39,182 nt of DNA from Chlorobaculum sp. (GTDB taxonomy: Bacteria > Bacteroidota > Chlorobiia > Chlorobiales > Chlorobiaceae), in assembly GCA_013334855.1 (NCBI GenBank), contig JAAXWU010000007.1, forward strand, positions 1 to 39,182, in the 5' to 3' direction. The stretch's first letter is position 1; each line of letters opens with the position of its first letter. Below, in pieces: positions 7,895 through 15,859 of the stretch. The position numbers and the translations under genes were made by a program. The notes under the pieces were generated by a model. It saw only the letters and a program-made list of their open reading frames with translations, was not told the DNA's origin and did not search any database.

Positions 7895-9609
7895 AGACCT
7901 TCCTCCGCCTCGTCGGCCTCACCCGCCCCTTCGCCTGGTGGATGGCGCTCGCCGCGCTCATCGGCTTCGCCACCATCGGCAGCGGCATCGGCCTGCTCAT
8001 GGCTTCGGCCTGGCTCATCACCACCGCCGCGCTGATGCCTGCGCTCTCGGCGCTCCAGATCGGCATCACCGGCGTGCGTTTCTTCGGCATCTCTCGCGGC
8101 GTGATTCGCTACGCCGAGCGGCTCATGTCGCACAATACCACTTTCCGCATCCTCACCCGGCTGCGCGTCTGGTTCTACGACGCCATCGAGCCGCTCGCCC
8201 CGGCCCGGCTCGCCGCCTACAAAAGCGCCGACCTGCTCAAGCGGATTGTGGACGACATCCAGAGCCTCGAAAACATCTACGCCCGCGTGCTCTCGCCGCC
8301 CGTCACCGCCGCGCTCGTGACGCTGCTCATGTGGTTCATCGTGGGCCACTGGTCAACCGCCGCCGCCGAAGGGGTGCTCACGAGCCAGCTTGTCGCCGGA
8401 ATCGCCGTGCCGATGCTGACGGCGCGGCTCGCCAAAGGCACGGCCCGCAGCATCGGCACACTCCAGGCCGAACAGCAGCTACTCGCTGTCGATATGGTTC
8501 AGGGCATGAGCGAGTTGCGCGTCTTCGGCATGGTTGGCGACTACACCGAACGGCTGCGCGAGGCCGAGGCGAAAAAGCTCGCCTTGCAGAAAAAGGCGTC
8601 GCTCATCGAAGGGCTGCACGAATCGCTGACCGGACTTGCCATGAACGGCGCGGTGATCTGGATTCTCTACTCGATGCTGCCGCTGGCCAGAAGCGGCGCG
8701 GTCAACGGCGTCACGCTCGCCTCGGTGGTGTTCGGCGTCATGGCCTCGTTCGAGGCGTTCCTGCCGCTCACCGGCTCGGTGCAGAACATCGAGGCGGACG
8801 TCCGTGCGGGCGAACGGCTGTTCGAGATCATCGACGCCAAACCCGAAGTGACCGCGCCCGAAAAGCCTGAACCCTTTCCGACATCGACCGCTATCGAGGT
8901 CAACAACCTCGCCTTCACCTACCCCGGCAGCAACCGGCCCGCACTCGACGGCGTGTCGTTCAGCGTACCGCAGGGCAGCCGCACGGCCATCGTCGGCCCG
9001 AGCGGCGCGGGCAAATCGACCATCGCCTCGCTCATGGTGCGCTTCTGGAACCCTGCGCAAGGCACCATTTCGATTGGCGGGCAACGCATCGACCGGCTCG
9101 ATCCCGAAGCGCTGCGCCGCAACATCGCGGTGGTCTCGCAAAAGACCTACCTCTTCGGCCAGAGCATCCGCGAGAACCTCTTGCTCGCCGCGCCCGCCGC
9201 GACGGACAAGCAGCTCCGCCAGGCGCTCACAATGGCCGGACTCGACACTCTGCAAAGCCGTCTCGACGACTGGGCGGGCCAGCACGGCATGAACCTCAGC
9301 GGCGGCGAACGTCAGCGGCTCGCTATCGCCCGCATGATTCTGCAGGACGCCCCGGTGATCCTGCTCGACGAAGCTACGGCCAACCTCGACGCCGTCACCG
9401 AAGAGGCCCTGCTCGACACCCTCGACCGCACCAGCCAGGGCCGCACGGTGATGGCCATCACCCACCGACTGCACCACATGGAGCGCTACGACGAAATCGT
9501 CGTGCTCTACGAAGGAAAGATCATCGAGCAAGGCCGTCACGAAGCGCTGCTCCAGCGCGACGGTTTCTACGCCGGAATGTGGCGCTTGCAGCACCAGCAA
9601 GAAGCGTGA
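7891..9609 (+). CDS. cydC: Cysteine/glutathione ABC exporter subunit, partner of CydD
   Basis: The 572-residue partner of CydD starts MKTFLRLVGLTRPF, with a six-helix membrane domain to about residue 320. The ATPase domain has Walker A GPSGAGKST at 369-377, signature LSGGERQRLAIARM, Walker B VILLDEATANLD, and the switch His in MAITHRLHHMERYD. Its start overlaps the cydD stop. The stop codon at 9607-9609 is followed after only three bases by the first GTGGAC unit of the repeat array at 9613, so the array forms the 3' end of the cydDC transcript and could act as its terminator or stabiliser. Confidence 0.93.
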   Translation: MKTFLRLVGLTRPFAWWMALAALIGFATIGSGIGLLMASAWLITTAALMPALSALQIGITGVRFFGISRGVIRYAERLMSHNTTFRILTRLRVWFYDAIEPLAPARLAAYKSADLLKRIVDDIQSLENIYARVLSPPVTAALVTLLMWFIVGHWSTAAAEGVLTSQLVAGIAVPMLTARLAKGTARSIGTLQAEQQLLAVDMVQGMSELRVFGMVGDYTERLREAEAKKLALQKKASLIEGLHESLTGLAMNGAVIWILYSMLPLARSGAVNGVTLASVVFGVMASFEAFLPLTGSVQNIEADVRAGERLFEIIDAKPEVTAPEKPEPFPTSTAIEVNNLAFTYPGSNRPALDGVSFSVPQGSRTAIVGPSGAGKSTIASLMVRFWNPAQGTISIGGQRIDRLDPEALRRNIAVVSQKTYLFGQSIRENLLLAAPAATDKQLRQALTMAGLDTLQSRLDDWAGQHGMNLSGGERQRLAIARMILQDAPVILLDEATANLDAVTEEALLDTLDRTSQGRTVMAITHRLHHMERYDEIVVLYEGKIIEQGRHEALLQRDGFYAGMWRLQHQQEA

Positions 9610-9612
9610 ACG

Positions 9613-9694
9613 GTGGACAAAGTGGACGTTGTGGACGAGGTGGACGATTTTCCGCTGCTTTGTCCACGAAGTCCACAACGTCCACTCAGTCCAC
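9613..9694. repeat. Inverted array of 9-nt-period GTGGACNNN repeats (left array)
   Basis: Four GTGGAC units begin at 9613, 9622, 9631 and 9640, exactly 9 bases apart. After a 16-base spacer, four GTCCAC units begin at 9662, 9671, 9680 and 9689, again exactly 9 apart. The two 33-base arms are reverse complements except in some of the three-base spacers, giving a long imperfect hairpin. The array fills the gap between the convergent stop codons of cydC (9609) and the four-helix-bundle gene (9701). Confidence 0.95.
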
Positions 9695-9700
9695 ACTGTG

Positions 9701-10288
9701 CTATTGCCCACGCCTGTTGCTTCGCACCCGGTAGAGGCGCTCGGTGAAGCCGCCGCCCTCCTCGAAAGATTGAGCAAGCGTGCGAATTTGCCGGTCGAGC
9801 AAAGCGCAAGCCACGGCAATGAGCGCAAGCGCGGCATTGGCGGAAATTTCCGGCAAAGTTGAAGCTTGTCCACAAAGTCCACGACGCCCACTTTGAAATT
9901 CTTCTTTCACCCACTGCGCTACTTCGTCGGCGGCGGTGCAGCGCGAATCGATCAGGCGTTGCCGCCTCGGGTCGATGCGGGGCCATATCGGCAGGTTGCG
10001 GTGGCGCAGGAAATCCTCGTAGTCGAGCTTCAGCTCTTCAAGGCTGGCTCGTGCGACGTTGGTAAGCTTCAGTTCGCTTTTCTTCGAGGTGCCCGATGCC
10101 TGGCGGCCTTCAGCAATGTTCTGCACGCCGTAACGTGCGGCTTGCACCATCTGGTCGTGGGTGCGGCTTTTCTTTTCGATAAACCGGTCGCAAAAGCGTA
10201 CCGTAACGTCGTACACAAGCTGCGCGAGCTGGAAGTTTTTGAGGTTTCGGTATCCGCCATGCGTCGGAATAAGGGGTTCCGGGTTCAT
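9701..10288 (-). CDS. Four helix bundle protein with 'suffix' domain (S23/IVS-like)
   Basis: The 195-residue product begins with the four helix bundle (23S rRNA intervening-sequence/S23-like) domain at about residues 14-130. It shows NFQLAQLVYDVTVRFCDRF, the hallmark QMVQAARYGVQNIAEGR, and ASLEELKLDYEDFLRHRNL. A short Gly-rich linker at 133-143 (GRRGLCGQA) is followed by the suffix domain at about 147-188 (NAALALIAVACALLDRQI, then FEEGGGFTERLYRVR). This arrangement matches the family I recall as 'four helix bundle suffix domain' proteins. Their biochemical role is not established; S23-like bundles are compact helical proteins first seen in rRNA intervening sequences. ATG 10288 is preferred because the upstream part of the open frame translates the repeat array. 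The gene is enclosed by inverted repeat arrays, and the linker itself is coded by a copy of the same repeat. Confidence 0.85.
   Translation of the reverse strand: MNPEPLIPTHGGYRNLKNFQLAQLVYDVTVRFCDRFIEKKSRTHDQMVQAARYGVQNIAEGRQASGTSKKSELKLTNVARASLEELKLDYEDFLRHRNLPIWPRIDPRRQRLIDSRCTAADEVAQWVKEEFQSGRRGLCGQASTLPEISANAALALIAVACALLDRQIRTLAQSFEEGGGFTERLYRVRSNRRGQ
9868..9891. repeat. In-frame copy of the 9-nt repeat inside the four-helix-bundle gene
   Basis: GTCCAC at 9868, GTCCAC at 9877 and a degenerate GCCCAC at 9886, spaced exactly 9 bases. Because 9 is a multiple of 3 the reading frame is kept, and on the minus strand the units encode G-x-x tripeptides (GRR-GLC-GQA) in the linker between the bundle and the suffix domain. 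Confidence 0.9.
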
Positions 10289-10322
10289 GGGAAATAGCGT
10301 TTTGGTTGTTGTTTTGTGCAGT

Positions 10323-10395
10323 GTGGACGATGTGGACTTTGTGGACAATATTCTTTGGCTTTGTCCACAAAGTCCACAGCGTCCGACAACTCCAC
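10323..10395. repeat. Inverted array of 9-nt-period GTGGACNNN repeats (right array)
   Basis: GTGGAC units at 10323, 10332 and 10341 face GTCCAC at 10363 and 10372, then degenerate GTCCGA at 10381 and CTCCAC at 10390, all on a 9-base period. The array lies between the blc stop codon (10395-10397), which it touches, and the start codon of the four-helix-bundle gene at 10288. It is the mirror of the array on the other side of that gene. Confidence 0.93.
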
Positions 10396-10913
10396 TATTG
10401 CGGCGTGCGCATAACCCTCGAAATATCAAAGCCCTGCGCTTTTGCTTCTTCGAGTAGCTTTGCGTAAAGCGCGTCGTCCATCTGTGGGGTTCTCGCGAGA
10501 ATCCAGAAGTAGTCGCGGCTGGAGGCTGTTACCATTGCCCAGGAGTAGTTTTCGCGGTCGAGGGCGAAAACGTTGTACGGGCCGTAGAATGGGCCGAAAA
10601 ACGACACTTTCAACGCTCCGACGTTCGGGTCTACGGCAAATTTGGCTTTGCCTTCGGCGGTTTTCCACTTCTTTTTTTCGGGATAGTAGCCTTTGTTGAG
10701 CACCTGCACCATGCCGTCCTTGCGTAGCGTGTAGATGGCCGAGACCTGCTCCGATCCGCGCTCGAAGCGGTTGTCGATTCTTGCGATTTCGTACCACGTG
10801 CCGAGGTAGCGGTCGAGCTTGAAGTTATCGACCGCCACAATCCCCTCCGGCGCGCCGGTGCACCCGACAAGCAGTATCGGCCAGAGCAGTAAAAGCAGAA
10901 TGAGTTTTTTCAT
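10395..10913 (-). CDS. blc: Bacterial lipocalin (outer-membrane lipoprotein)
   Basis: The 172-residue product has a lipoprotein signal peptide (MKKLILLLLLWPILLVGC, lipobox LVGC with Cys18) and the lipocalin first-strand motif YLGTWYEIAR at 37-46. It continues with DGMVQVLNKGY, GKAKFAVDPNVGALKVSFFGPFYG, NYSWAMV and ILARTPQMDD, the usual order of the Blc family. Bacterial lipocalins bind fatty acids or lysophospholipids at the outer membrane and are often stress-induced in envelope maintenance. The gene is transcribed toward the four-helix-bundle gene and may be co-transcribed with it across the repeat array. No Asp at position +2 argues for outer-membrane sorting by the usual proteobacterial rule, which may not hold here. 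Confidence 0.93.
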   Translation of the reverse strand: MKKLILLLLLWPILLVGCTGAPEGIVAVDNFKLDRYLGTWYEIARIDNRFERGSEQVSAIYTLRKDGMVQVLNKGYYPEKKKWKTAEGKAKFAVDPNVGALKVSFFGPFYGPYNVFALDRENYSWAMVTASSRDYFWILARTPQMDDALYAKLLEEAKAQGFDISRVMRTPQ

Positions 10914-11765
10914 AGATGTTCTCTCGTTTAGTTTTGAAAGAACAACAAAATCCCCGCTTCAGAGTTCCGGGAGGCAGATAGTCAGGATTCCACAATATGA
11001 CGGGAGCGTACAACTTTTTCGACGACGTCAGGAATGGTAGGTGCAGCATTTTTTCACCAGCAAAGGCATCGGCGAGAAGGTCGAACAGCGCATCGGTCGC
11101 GATGTCGGCATTGGTATGATTGAGGTCGAACTGATGAAAATGCAAGAACTTGCCTGTTTTTTCAGGGATGGAGGAGGCTGAATCAACGTCGCCCCTGTTT
11201 CGTTCAGACGAGTTTGTTCGCTTGACTATCGAAGGATGAAAAAATGCGGAGTTCTCAGCATCGCAGCCGTAGACCTCAAGCCACTTCATGAAGAGCGTCG
11301 CAACGCTGTCGGCATCGGGTGTATTTGGTATGATGTTTGAAATGGATGGGAGCGTGTGCTTCCAGAGTAAAAAAGCAAAACAACGATCTCTCTTTTAGCC
11401 AATAGCTTTTGACTCTCAGACAGCCTTCACTTGTCGGGTCAAAAAAATCGTGCAATCAGTGCCTTCGAATTTGCTTTATGTTACAATTTTTTTACATTCA
11501 TATAAAGTGTCGGCAGGAACATAAGGCAGAATAACCTTTTCCCCACAGCCAATGCCCCACGCAAGCTCCATCTTACGGTTCGCGCCTCTCGAATACAGAG
11601 GCGAACATCCACAACTACCGGGTGTAACCCGGCTTCGTAGTTGCGAATTATCGCATTTCTCTGAATCGGAGAGGGTAATCGATTTACTGCTCAGGCTGTA
11701 GAGTAGTGTAGATAAGCAGGATGAACGTGATTATAGGAAAGTTGCACACCTAAGAAAAAATCAAT
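10914..11765. other. Long non-coding stretch between blc and the helicase gene
   Basis: About 850 bases without a convincing gene. A minus-strand frame is open from about 11395 down into blc; its first ATG at 11289 gives 154 codons ending at 10825. It contains HFHQFDLNHTNADIATDALF but matches no family I know, overlaps the blc start out of frame and lacks a ribosome site, so it may be a gene remnant. From 11400 the GC content falls toward that of the AT-rich helicase gene. Two hairpins lie at 11584-11643, listed separately. Confidence 0.4.
11584..11643. repeat. Two adjacent palindromes upstream of the helicase gene
   Basis: GCCTCT (11584-11589) pairs with AGAGGC (11597-11602). Directly after, CAACTAC (11612-11618) pairs with GTAGTTG (11637-11643), enclosing a second palindrome CCGGGTGTAACCCGG (11618-11632). 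The structure lacks a T-run, so it is not a simple terminator. It lies at the junction between GC-rich core DNA and the AT-rich insertion. Confidence 0.55.
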
Positions 11766-14700
11766 ATGATGTTTAAGGAACTTTATTCTGAACTGATTTT
11801 CTCGAATATCGAGAGGCATAAAGCAGATAGAATAAATCAAATATTTGTTCTATTAGGGCAGTCAAACTTATTGAAAGTAGAAGGTATAGAGAAGTTGATT
11901 GTTGATCGAGAAACATTTAATCTTGAAAAAGATGAGCAAGTATTTAATAAAGAATGGTTTTCTATGACTTTTACTAAGCTTCAACAGGAAAAAGAGTATC
12001 ATCTTTTGTCTTTTGGTCAATTTAGTTATCTTATTAATTTTATAGCGCCTTCATTTTTTGCGGACAGAGTAGTAATAATTAAAGATAATTTGCGTCAGCT
12101 TTTTCCTATTGATAAGCAGGATTATATTGAAAAGGATGAGAAGGAAAATATTGAAATACGTCCAGATAGGCTTCCTGTTTATCAGGCAGAACAAATGGTA
12201 GTTAATGAAAGATATTTTTACTCTCTAAAAACGCCTGTTGAATCGTTTGATACTTATGATATTTTTACAGAGTCAATGGAATTAGACTTTTCAAGCAATC
12301 AGGTTTTAGAAAATATCGATGTTAGTTCTGATCCATATTCTATAGATATTTTTCTTAACGATTGTATTGAGAAAGATGATTTTTCAAGGAAGGCTATTGT
12401 GAAATTTTACTGTAAGCAACAATTAAATCCAATCGTTCTAAATAAATTAAAAAAAATTAATTCACTTTTAAATAAGTTTGGTGGGGCACTTTTTATCTTT
12501 AAGGAAGCATCAGCATTGTCGGATTGTAGGGTGAGTAGTGAAACTCAAGAAATGCTAGTGAGTTATTGGGGTGAAAATGCTTTTTTTAGAAATATATCTA
12601 TTTATAAGAGCCCAGATGCTAACAATGAAATAATAGGATTGTCACAAGGTCTGATTGTAGAAAAAATCATAAATGAATACGAGAATTCAAAAGGTGATGG
12701 GCCTTGTAGGGATTTATTCTTAACGGCTCCTACCGGATCGGGTAAGTCCCTACTTTTTCAATTGCCAGCATTTTATGTTTCTAATCACAACGATGTTGTT
12801 GTCGTGGTTTCTCCATTGATAGCTTTAATGAAGGATCAAGTCAATGCGATTATCAAAGATAGAGGTTTTGATAAAGTGGCTTATATAAATAGTGAACTAA
12901 GTTTAATAGATCGTGAGCGAGTTATAGAAAGTTGTAAGAATGGTGAGATTGATATGCTTTATATGTCTCCTGAACTTCTGCTATCATACGATATAACTCA
13001 TTTTATTGGTTTTAGAAGGCTTGGTTTGTTGGTGATAGATGAAGCTCATCTTATTACAACTTGGGGACGAGATTTTAGGGTGGATTATTGGTTTCTTGGG
13101 AACTATATAAGGAAAATGAGAAAGTATCATAGCCTTAAATTTCCTATGGTTGCGGTTACTGCAACTGCAATATATGGAGGTGCTAATGATATGGTATTTG
13201 ATAGTATTGATAGTCTGGTGATGAATAATCCGCATATTTTTATTGGACAAGTGAGGAGAAATGACATTGAGTTTATTGTGAATAATTATGAGCGGTTTAC
13301 TGTTAATTATGAGTCAAGCAAAACAAGTCAAACAGTCGAATTTATTAAGAGTATAAATAAACTTGGTTTTAAGACTTTGGTCTATACACCTTATGTTCGT
13401 CATATTCAACAGATTCTTAATCAAGTGAACGCTGACCAGCAAAATATCGCGACAGGATATTATGGCTCATTAGACTCATTAAATAAAGAGTTTGCTTATA
13501 GGCAATTCAAGAGTGGGGAAAGAAAAGTAATGATTTCTACAAAAGCTTTTGGGATGGGGGTCGATATATCTGATATACAAGTAGTATACCATCATGCGCC
13601 ATCGGGTTTGCTGCCTGACTATGTTCAGGAAATTGGTAGGGTTGCAAGAAAAGCTGAAATAAAAGGTTTTGCGACATTGAATTATTCTTCTCAAGATCAG
13701 CGATATACTAGGGCTCTTCACGGGATGTCTGCTCTTAGACAGTATCAGATAAAAGAGATGCTGAAAAAAATTCATAAGGCATATATAAAGAATGGTAAAA
13801 ATAGAAATCTTCTTTTGTCGGTAGATGATTTTGGTCATATTTTTGAAAATGCTCTTGATCTTGATCAAAAGGTTTTGACGGCTTTAATGATGATTGAAAA
13901 AGATTACTTAGCCAAAAACCGTTTTAATGTAATATTGGCGCGCCCAAAGAAGCTTTTTGTAAAGGTCTATGCGAGAGTGTCGGGTCAACATCTTGATATC
14001 CTAAAAGTTAAGTATTTAAATACTTTTAGAGTTCTTGAAGTGTCAGGAAATGGCAATAATATCATAGAGCTAGACCTAGATAAGCTATGGTATGATTTTT
14101 TTGTGAACAAAAGCTTTCCAATTCTAAAGCGGGATTTTTATGCGGGTAAATTATTTAAGGATGATGATGTTGATCTGATGCCAAAATTAAAGATTTCATT
14201 TGAGCGACTTGATAGTTTTGATAACGTCTTTAATAATCTTAATAATTTATTGAGTTCAGTTCAGGATATATTTTCAAATATAAGCGGTTTCTTTGAGAAA
14301 GATGATTTTAAGAAAAGATTGAACGATTATTTACATAATTCGGAGAAGGCTGAAAAGTTATCTAGATTTATATTGTCTTCCTATTCTGGACGGCTTATTC
14401 GCCCTGGTGTTGTTGAGTCAAATGCTTTTTTGCAAAAACGTAAAAGTATTGATGGTTATGAATACAGAGTATTTAATAATCAATACTTGGCAAGTTTTAT
14501 GTCTTTGAAAAAGAGTTTAACTGATCTTTTCGGAAACGCTGACAGACCACTAGTGGAAAGGTATGTCACCAATAAAGATTCCAGTTCAGTTAATTATGTG
14601 AGGCTTGGCTACTTTTTGGAAATCCTTGAGCTAGGAACATTTGAAGTTAAAGGTGGTGAGAATCCAATGGTTTTTATTCGTATTAACGATCCTGACAGAA

Positions 14701-14948
14701 TTGAGCGAGATTCTAAAAACTCAAGTTATTCGAATAGTCTTCTTTCAAAGACGTTGGAGAAACACTATTTGAGTAATCAAATTTATGATCACTTTTTTTT
14801 GAGAAGTTTTACAAATGCAGAGCGATGGAATTTTATTGAAGACTTCTTCTTGGGGGCAGATGTTGATACTATCCTTGAGAAATACAAGGGTGGTGAAGCA
14901 AATAATATTGATATAATTGAAACTCTAAAAAAAAAGAATTATTATTAA
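11766..14948 (+). CDS. Large RecQ-like superfamily 2 DNA helicase, AT-rich accessory gene
   Basis: The 1060-residue frame contains a RecQ-like helicase core. Walker A is APTGSGKS at 321-328, followed by VVSPLIALMKDQV (motif Ia, RecQ-like), MSPELLL and a VIDEAH box (DEAH at 425-428) continuing HLITTWGRDFR, the RecQ aromatic-loop equivalent. Motif III is VAVTATA. The second RecA domain has MISTKAFGMGVDISDIQVVYHH, and motif VI is QEIGRVAR at 621-628. About 300 residues precede the core and about 400 follow it; I recognise no domain in either. It should use ATP to unwind DNA, but RQC zinc-binding and HRDC domains are not evident. Base composition and codon use are far more AT-rich than all neighbours, pointing to horizontal transfer. 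The C-terminal part appears to continue in the -1 frame after an A9 run (14927-14935). Large RecQ-like helicases occur in phage-defence loci (for example DpdF), but no partner gene is visible here. Start chosen at the first of two consecutive ATGs. Confidence 0.85.
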   Translation: MMFKELYSELIFSNIERHKADRINQIFVLLGQSNLLKVEGIEKLIVDRETFNLEKDEQVFNKEWFSMTFTKLQQEKEYHLLSFGQFSYLINFIAPSFFADRVVIIKDNLRQLFPIDKQDYIEKDEKENIEIRPDRLPVYQAEQMVVNERYFYSLKTPVESFDTYDIFTESMELDFSSNQVLENIDVSSDPYSIDIFLNDCIEKDDFSRKAIVKFYCKQQLNPIVLNKLKKINSLLNKFGGALFIFKEASALSDCRVSSETQEMLVSYWGENAFFRNISIYKSPDANNEIIGLSQGLIVEKIINEYENSKGDGPCRDLFLTAPTGSGKSLLFQLPAFYVSNHNDVVVVVSPLIALMKDQVNAIIKDRGFDKVAYINSELSLIDRERVIESCKNGEIDMLYMSPELLLSYDITHFIGFRRLGLLVIDEAHLITTWGRDFRVDYWFLGNYIRKMRKYHSLKFPMVAVTATAIYGGANDMVFDSIDSLVMNNPHIFIGQVRRNDIEFIVNNYERFTVNYESSKTSQTVEFIKSINKLGFKTLVYTPYVRHIQQILNQVNADQQNIATGYYGSLDSLNKEFAYRQFKSGERKVMISTKAFGMGVDISDIQVVYHHAPSGLLPDYVQEIGRVARKAEIKGFATLNYSSQDQRYTRALHGMSALRQYQIKEMLKKIHKAYIKNGKNRNLLLSVDDFGHIFENALDLDQKVLTALMMIEKDYLAKNRFNVILARPKKLFVKVYARVSGQHLDILKVKYLNTFRVLEVSGNGNNIIELDLDKLWYDFFVNKSFPILKRDFYAGKLFKDDDVDLMPKLKISFERLDSFDNVFNNLNNLLSSVQDIFSNISGFFEKDDFKKRLNDYLHNSEKAEKLSRFILSSYSGRLIRPGVVESNAFLQKRKSIDGYEYRVFNNQYLASFMSLKKSLTDLFGNADRPLVERYVTNKDSSSVNYVRLGYFLEILELGTFEVKGGENPMVFIRINDPDRIERDSKNSSYSNSLLSKTLEKHYLSNQIYDHFFLRSFTNAERWNFIEDFFLGADVDTILEKYKGGEANNIDIIETLKKKNYY
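14927..14935 (+). other. A9 run: candidate -1 frameshift site at the end of the helicase frame
   Basis: In the helicase frame the bases read CTA AAA AAA AAG, so both A-AAA-AAA and A-AAA-AAG heptamers occur; the latter equals the dnaX-type slippery site. The -1 frame is open from 14921 to the stop at 15433, and the zero-frame stop is at 14946, so only 14921-14948 is shared. A -1 slip here would fuse the helicase to the following 159-codon frame. An indel in the homopolymer or a sequencing error would look the same. Confidence 0.6.
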
Positions 14949-14953
14949 CGGAG

Positions 14954-15433
14954 GTGTCTTCTGATCAAGGTGATGATTTTAATGTTAATATTTTTTATCC
15001 TAATGCTGAAAAGTATTATTTTCTCAAAGACCCATTAACAATAGTAGATGAAGGTGGGGTTAGAACAAAAAGAGTCATGGAGTGGTTAAGTGAAGATCCT
15101 GTAGCCTTTGATATAGTTAGAAAAGAAACACCTTTTAAGGTCAATAAAGATGTGTTTGATATACTGATTTCAAAGCTAAATGCCCACCACAAAGAATATG
15201 TCAAGAAAGTACTGGGGCTGAAATTTAAAATAGAATTCAAGGGATATTCTAGACCCGTTCAAGCCGCTGTTCCATATTCTACAAAGCCAGTAGATTTTTA
15301 TAAGTGGTGGTGTTCAAATCAGGAGAATGTGATTATGACAATAGAGGAAAAAGTTAAGCTATTTAACAAGGTGTATTTACTAAAACCAACGGTATTGAAA
15401 AGAGAACACAAGAATCTGATAAAAAAAACATAA
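14954..15433 (+). CDS. Probable C-terminal continuation of the helicase in the -1 frame (or separate small gene)
   Basis: The frame encodes about 159 residues from a GTG at 14954, but that codon overlaps the only ribosome-site-like sequence (CGGAGG, 14949-14954), so it is a poor start. The next in-frame ATG is about 40 codons in. The frame is already open upstream to 14921, through the A9 run inside the helicase gene, so a single frameshift would yield one protein of about 1,220 residues. It has the same AT-rich composition as the helicase. The sequence (for example TIVDEGGVRTKRVMEWLSED and FYKWWCSNQENVIMTIEEKV) belongs to no family I recognise. A separate partner protein translated by re-initiation is the alternative. 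Confidence 0.55.
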   Translation: MSSDQGDDFNVNIFYPNAEKYYFLKDPLTIVDEGGVRTKRVMEWLSEDPVAFDIVRKETPFKVNKDVFDILISKLNAHHKEYVKKVLGLKFKIEFKGYSRPVQAAVPYSTKPVDFYKWWCSNQENVIMTIEEKVKLFNKVYLLKPTVLKREHKNLIKKT

Positions 15434-15859
15434 TTACTCGGTATAGTGGTAGAAAGTTTCGTGTTTTTAATCTTGTAGTGCTCAAAGAGCCTACCGTTAA
15501 CCTTGCAAAAATCAAAATATTGATATTGTTGTTCATCTGCCCTTAACGCCACAGATTACACCTCAGTTTACATAAGCTAATCCCGACACCCGTCCACATA
15601 CCCCTGATTTCACGTTAATCCCATCTATAAATTGATAATCAATCCAACCCCATCCCCTCTTCGCCCCGCATCATTTCGCGCCCCGCTAACCCCAACTCAA
15701 CAACACATTTGAGTTTCGAGGTGAAACGGGGCTATATTGCGGCTTAACAGTCTGGCAGGGGTACGGCGGGGGGTCGAGAGAAAACGCGGGTATCGTTGCT
15801 GGGGCAAAGCTGTGATCTGGCTTGTTAAGTCTTTTTATAATAGTGTTTTACGTGCTCTT
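15434..15859. other. Gap between the AT-rich insertion and trpG
   Basis: No gene is visible in these 425 bases. The AT-rich character continues to about 15560, where composition returns toward that of the core genome; the right border of the insertion is therefore near 15540-15600. A plus-strand open frame from 15737 runs into trpG, but its first 41 codons have no family-like sequence. The trpG promoter should lie in the last 200 bases; no clear -10/-35 pair was assigned. Confidence 0.45.

Noticed and set aside
9613-9694. GTGGACNNN units as a CRISPR array
   Set aside because: The repeat is 6 bases with 3-base spacers and inverts midway; CRISPR repeats and spacers are each about 23-45 bases and do not invert.
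8479-9891. 470-codon minus-strand frame opposite cydC
   Set aside because: It is an antisense shadow of the cydC ATPase domain that also reads through the repeat array.
10825-11289. 154-codon minus-strand frame upstream of blc as a real gene
   Set aside because: It overlaps the blc start out of frame, lacks a ribosome site and matches no family I know; kept only as a possible remnant in the gap description.
15319-15552. 77-codon minus-strand frame at the end of the AT-rich block
   Set aside because: It overlaps the -1 frame continuation of the helicase, and its translation lacks any domain or start signal.
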